Origin: Compostibacter hankyongensis
Lineage (GTDB): Bacteria; Bacteroidota; Bacteroidia; Chitinophagales; Chitinophagaceae
DNA length: 64,000 nucleotides
NCBI RefSeq assembly: GCF_039541075.1
Contig: NZ_BAABFN010000022.1
Coordinates: 1 to 64,000 of the forward strand
Direction of reading: 5' to 3'
Part shown: positions 60,191-64,000 of the stretch, one piece after another
How the letters are laid out: the number at the start of each line of letters is the position of its first letter
How positions within the stretch are numbered: position 1 is the first letter of the stretch
Program-made: the position numbers and the translations under genes
Notes under the pieces: model-generated
Databases searched by the model: none
What the model saw: only the letters and a program-made list of their open reading frames with translations
Told to the model about the DNA's origin: nothing

Positions 60191-63025
60191 TCATTTCAAC
60201 CGGTATTGTACACCCAGCATATAACCGGAGCCGTTATATGATCTGGAAACGAGTATATCGCCTCTTCCGGTCTGGCGGGGAAGGTCCGGCATTTTTCCTT
60301 TCATAAAGGTACGGTCGCCGCTGTTGAGCAGATTGGTTGCCTTGGCAAAAATCCGCCATCGATTACCGATGTTTTTTTCAAAGGAAAGGTCGAGCATGGC
60401 ATAGCCTTTTTGCCAGTTATCCAGTCCGTACCAGCCGGATATCTCTGCTATCCTGGTTCCTGTATAGGTACCGGTAAGCTGGACCGTGAAGTCATAGGGC
60501 CGAAAATGATAGGCCAGAATGAGACCCGCCAGATGTCTGGATTGCCCCTGCAGCGGCCGCTCCTCCTGCCGCGTCACGGTAATGATGTCCGAGGCCGGAT
60601 CGGCAGGATCAGACCGCTGTTTGTATTTTTTGGTTTGTACAATATGCGAAGAAGTGAAGGTATAATTCGCATTGATCTCCAGGCCGCCCCAGTGTTTGAC
60701 CAGCGCAATCTCGAGCCCGTAATTATGGGCCGCGCCGTAATTGCGCAGCTGCTCGGTCAACTTGGAAACGGGCGTATAAGGCTGCCCGTTCTGGGGGATG
60801 GGGTAAAGTATCTCGCCGGTATTCAGAAGCGTTTTTTCAAAGGGGTCCCGGATATGTTTATAAAAAGCGGTCACCTGCAGCTCATCCAGCAAGCCGGGAT
60901 CAGACCGCTCATAGCGAAGATCGAAATTATCTGCCGTGCTTCTTTTCAGAAAAGGATTCCCGGCCTCGTTATAGTCGTCATAATCCATGTTGAAAAAGGT
61001 AAGGCTATACAAAGAAGGACGGCTGATGGCGCGGTAATAGGAGAGCCGGAGACCTTGCTTTTTATCCACCGCATACCGGAGATGCAGCGACGGGAGCCAG
61101 TCGCGGTACCGGATATCGACATCGCGGTCAAAAGGGCCTGCATCCGCCGCTGAGCGGACCGTCTGAACCGTCCCTTCTTTCCGCACACCCGCGGTGACGG
61201 ATATATTACCGGCCTGCAGGAAAGCCCTTATGTAATAAGCGGAGATATCTTCCCCGGCGGTATAAGTACCGGGCGTATTCACGGTTCCCAGCGGGTTTTG
61301 CGGACCGTTGTTATTCAGCCATACGGCCGCATAGATACCTTGAAAAGGCTGGCCGTTGCCATTGGTGATCGCAGGCGTAAAAACATAATTGTTATAAAAA
61401 TTATCCCGGTGCCGGCGTTGCAGCAGGGTACCGGCGGACAGCTCAAGCTTTTGCTTAAAAAAAGCCGGTCTGTAATGCATGTTGGCATAAAAATCTGCTT
61501 CGGTTTCCCGGTTATGCAGCCAGGTCCGCTCCAGGGGCGCCAGCAGTTCGGGAGTTTGCCGTATTATCCCGCCGGCTCCGAGGATACGACCGGTATTTGC
61601 AGACAGCTCTGCCCAGTCCGGATAGCTGCCGCTTGCTTCTGAATAAACCCCGGACCAGTCCAGCGAAAGCTGTTGGCTCAGCCGGTGACGGCCCTGCAGG
61701 TTAAGATGCTCTATGGACTGGCGGTGCAGCCTCGATCGCTGCATCAGGGCAATTCTGCCTGTTCCCGGCCCGCTGCGCCCTTCGGAAAGGCTGGTGTCAA
61801 CGCTGCTCCGGCTTTCCCTGTCGTCCTTGCTGATATAGAGCTGGTGCAGATAGAGGCAATTCTGCTCATTGATGTTATAATCCAGTGCAGCGTAAAGGCT
61901 TTTATGGTTACTGGCGACATCATACTGCCGGCTGATAAAATCGGTGATACCGGGAACATTTTTCAGCTGCGGCTCGCTGTTTTGTAAAAGCAAAAAGCCA
62001 TCGGATCCGTAATGAAAAAGCTGCAGGCTGCCCGCTACCAATACACCCAGCTTCCGGTGCAGGAAACGGTCGGCCATACTGACGCCGGCCTGCATGTCCG
62101 GAGCGGGGTGCGCCGCATGGAAAGAAAGATTGTCTTTGGTAAAATCTGCACCCGTAGCATAATGTTCCGGACCGTATTGCTCATAGGGCGACCGCTTCCG
62201 GATCACCTTGTCATCAAAAGTCAGCGACCGTCGTTGGAAAAACAGCTGAGGGTAGCCCGTAGCCAGATTTACAGCCAATTGCGCGCTGTCCGGAACCGGC
62301 CGGGTCACAATATTGATTATGCCGCCGATGGCATTGCCTGCCATGTCGGGGGTAAGGGTTTTGTAAATCTCCAGATGATCGATAATGCCGGAGGGAAACA
62401 GATCCAGCGAAAGATAACGGCTCCGGTCGTCCGGGCTGGGGAGCGCCATGCCATTGACCGAGATATAGCTGTACCTGGAGTCCATACCCCGGATAACGGC
62501 CTTAACCGACGTCGCGGTCTTATCCCCCAGCAGGGAGACGCCTGCGGACCGTCCTGCGATGTCCGCCAGCGTGATATCGGCAGACTGCTCAATGGACCGC
62601 CGGGTAATCACCTGCTTCAGGGGTACGGCGTTTCCGTCCAGCATATTTCCCGGAGAGGCCTGGATATCCGGGCTGCCGCTTACCGTCAGGGTATGCAACA
62701 GGATAGGTGTCGGATGCAGCCTTATCTGTAGCAAAATGACCGGCTGGCTGCCGGTCACGGAAAAGGATATACTATCCGTACGGTAGCCAATGGCCCTGAA
62801 AAGAATATAATACCGGCCGGGGGGAATTTTCTCCAGATAAAAATGTCCGGTCTCGTCACTGCGGGTAAACAGTCCGAGCGCGGGAACGGACACGGATACC
62901 CCGCTGACCGGCATTCCATGCTGCACATCTGTAATAAAGCCCTGCACAGTTTCTCCACGGGCAGCTTTACCGCCCGCCACGGCCATTAGTCCCGCAACAA
63001 TGCCTGCCCAGACCCATTTCATCAA
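60191..63025 (-). CDS. TonB-dependent receptor with carboxypeptidase-like domain
   Basis: A 944-residue outer-membrane receptor. Signal peptide (WAGIVAGLMAVAGGKAARG), carboxypeptidase-regulatory domain (about 27-105, VQGFITDVQHGMPVSGVSV), plug (about 130-235, with IGGIINIVTRP at its end) and a barrel that ends SGYMLGVQYRLK. The barrel resembles that of outer-membrane receptors for siderophores or other large ligands. The start overlaps the stop of the next upstream gene by four bases (ATGA), so the two are coupled. No SusD-like partner is seen within the window. Confidence 0.9.
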   Translation of the reverse strand: MMKWVWAGIVAGLMAVAGGKAARGETVQGFITDVQHGMPVSGVSVSVPALGLFTRSDETGHFYLEKIPPGRYYILFRAIGYRTDSISFSVTGSQPVILLQIRLHPTPILLHTLTVSGSPDIQASPGNMLDGNAVPLKQVITRRSIEQSADITLADIAGRSAGVSLLGDKTATSVKAVIRGMDSRYSYISVNGMALPSPDDRSRYLSLDLFPSGIIDHLEIYKTLTPDMAGNAIGGIINIVTRPVPDSAQLAVNLATGYPQLFFQRRSLTFDDKVIRKRSPYEQYGPEHYATGADFTKDNLSFHAAHPAPDMQAGVSMADRFLHRKLGVLVAGSLQLFHYGSDGFLLLQNSEPQLKNVPGITDFISRQYDVASNHKSLYAALDYNINEQNCLYLHQLYISKDDRESRSSVDTSLSEGRSGPGTGRIALMQRSRLHRQSIEHLNLQGRHRLSQQLSLDWSGVYSEASGSYPDWAELSANTGRILGAGGIIRQTPELLAPLERTWLHNRETEADFYANMHYRPAFFKQKLELSAGTLLQRRHRDNFYNNYVFTPAITNGNGQPFQGIYAAVWLNNNGPQNPLGTVNTPGTYTAGEDISAYYIRAFLQAGNISVTAGVRKEGTVQTVRSAADAGPFDRDVDIRYRDWLPSLHLRYAVDKKQGLRLSYYRAISRPSLYSLTFFNMDYDDYNEAGNPFLKRSTADNFDLRYERSDPGLLDELQVTAFYKHIRDPFEKTLLNTGEILYPIPQNGQPYTPVSKLTEQLRNYGAAHNYGLEIALVKHWGGLEINANYTFTSSHIVQTKKYKQRSDPADPASDIITVTRQEERPLQGQSRHLAGLILAYHFRPYDFTVQLTGTYTGTRIAEISGWYGLDNWQKGYAMLDLSFEKNIGNRWRIFAKATNLLNSGDRTFMKGKMPDLPRQTGRGDILVSRSYNGSGYMLGVQYRLK

Positions 63026-64000
63026 TGCTGGTTCCCGGAATGATCCTGCTGAAAAGCGCCAATGTCGGCACCCGGCGGTGTAATTTCCGTAACGCCGTAG
63101 ACAGGATCTGTTTTTACCACACCGAGGGGTTCGAAGTCCGTATATCCTGCTCCGTTAGCCGGGGATCCGGCCTGCAGATGGAAATCATAGGCGCCGACAA
63201 AATCATTGCTGATAAAATCAAATCCTTGTTTTACGGGCAGAGGGTAGTTGACAAACAGCGGGTTATTGGCCCCCGGCTGGGTGTTATTCCCGCCGTTGAT
63301 ATCCGAAGGCTGCTTCATCGTAATATAGCCCGCCGGCAGAAACTGGGAGGTAATATCCGTATTGTCCCCGTAGTTGAAGGTATAGCCGTATTTTATATTA
63401 GCGGTGTCTGCCGCCGGCACGCTTCCCCCGCCCCCCATAATGGCCAGGCCAAAGGCGCAGTTCACCAGCAGGTTATTATAGCTGACGCCGCGGCCGCCGT
63501 TCTCAAAATCCAGGGAGCCGCCTTCCCCTACCTTGGCCTGCCGGTAGCCGGTGCTGACAATCGTGTTATTATACATCACCATATTGCTCTGGGGAGAAAG
63601 CCCGCCGGCATTAGCCGATTTAAAGGCATTACCGGTGCCGCCCACAACAAGATTATAGGCAATATCGCCGGTGCTTCCGCTTTTGACGTTCACACATTCA
63701 CCGGCCTGGTATCCAACTTTTTCAAAGGTATTACGCATCACCTCATATTTACAGCCGGCAAGCCGCACCATATCATCGAAAGATCCATAAAGCCAGGAAT
63801 CCTCAAGAACGAAGCTGGCCTTGGGATTTTGAATAAATATTCCGTAACGGGCTTTGTTGGGTCGTGCAGGATCGGAAGACGGCGCAAGGCCGCCCAGGTA
63901 TTCGAGCCGCGCCCATTTGATAATAATATCCCCGGAGTTCACTCCACCCTGGATGCCGCCCCAGTACCCCTTAAACGCGGGGTCTTTATCGGGCGACTGC
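63022..64000 (-). CDS. Right-handed beta-helix-like protein, 5' truncated by window
   Basis: The frame runs to the window edge, so the N-terminus is missing; about 326 residues are seen. The sequence has the repetitive pattern of parallel beta-helix proteins: VLEDSWLYGSFDDMVRL, YEVMRNTFEKVGY, IAYNLVVGGTGNAFKSA, MVMYNNTIVSTGYR and VSYNNLLVNCAFG, ending with SPANGAGYTDFEPLGV and GADIGAFQ, the usual end of such proteins. It stops in ATGA overlap with the TonB-dependent receptor. It may be a surface protein cooperating with the receptor. Confidence 0.8.
   Translation of the reverse strand, partial: QSPDKDPAFKGYWGGIQGGVNSGDIIIKWARLEYLGGLAPSSDPARPNKARYGIFIQNPKASFVLEDSWLYGSFDDMVRLAGCKYEVMRNTFEKVGYQAGECVNVKSGSTGDIAYNLVVGGTGNAFKSANAGGLSPQSNMVMYNNTIVSTGYRQAKVGEGGSLDFENGGRGVSYNNLLVNCAFGLAIMGGGGSVPAADTANIKYGYTFNYGDNTDITSQFLPAGYITMKQPSDINGGNNTQPGANNPLFVNYPLPVKQGFDFISNDFVGAYDFHLQAGSPANGAGYTDFEPLGVVKTDPVYGVTEITPPGADIGAFQQDHSGNQH

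Noticed and set aside
1..64000. tRNA, rRNA, CRISPR and insertion sequences
   Set aside because: No cloverleaf, rRNA, regular spacer-repeat array, transposase or terminal inverted repeats were found by eye; a covariance-model scan could still find a missed tRNA.

Overview
The window is a piece of a Bacteroidota chromosome, most likely from the Chitinophagaceae or a near relative. The grounds are the gene content (TonB-dependent receptors with carboxypeptidase-like N-terminal domains, DUF4249 and DUF3822 proteins, the short 285-residue Bacteroidota-type primary sigma factor, LytS/LytTR regulators, DUF3857 transglutaminases, split YeeE/YedE proteins) and the promoters: many genes carry a TAnnTTTG -7 box and almost none has a Shine-Dalgarno sequence. 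Most of the window is fairly GC-rich. No rRNA, tRNA, CRISPR array or intact insertion sequence was found by eye.

Layout. 0.2-7.8 kb: an MFS exporter, an SDR oxidoreductase, a split YeeE/YedE transporter pair, a YkgJ cysteine-cluster protein, glycine decarboxylase gcvP and a secreted protein. 7.8-12 kb: an OmpA-type lipoprotein broken by an amber codon, a sugar isomerase-like protein, a deoxyribonucleotidase and a second MFS carrier. 12-20 kb: a DinB/DUF1572 protein, a small lipoprotein, then a minus-strand housekeeping run (trxB, folB, TPR protein, DUF3822, rsmD, coaD, thioesterase), a DUF4249 lipoprotein and rpoD with its promoter and terminator. 20-24.6 kb: ExbB/ExbD, a LysM protein, kdsB and a VapBC-like pair with a frameshifted toxin. 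24.6-29 kb: a cytochrome b561/sulfite-oxidase-fold fusion, a NOL1/NOP2/Sun methyltransferase and a DnaQ/GIY-YIG nuclease. 29.2-33.7 kb: a LytS/LytTR pair followed by a TonB-dependent receptor and a small membrane protein. 33.9-40.3 kb: a metalloprotease, a MocR regulator divergent from an MDR oxidoreductase, and a more AT-rich stress and repair stretch (SnoaL-like, MsrBA, GNAT), then a dienelactone hydrolase.

40.4-54.2 kb is envelope and secreted-protein territory: a secreted DxDxDG protein with a structured leader, a three-gene secreted/lipoprotein operon whose first gene (LamG-like plus OmpA) is interrupted by an in-frame TGA, a TPR histidine kinase with its NarL-type regulator, two overlapping DUF3857 transglutaminase-like genes and a NIPSNAP protein. 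54.2-64 kb: a low-affinity iron permease-like protein, a GDPD/phospholipase C pair suited to phospholipid breakdown, an ABC exporter, and a TonB-dependent receptor overlapping a beta-helix protein that runs off the window.

No wholly new system is obvious. The least explained signals are a dispersed hairpin-forming intergenic repeat (about 2.3, 10.6 and 17.7 kb), two abutting hairpins in the leader at 40.37-40.42 kb, three decayed genes (two OmpA proteins with in-frame stops and a frameshifted PIN toxin), and the uncharacterised secreted operon at 42.3-46.5 kb. All family assignments come from reading motifs by eye.
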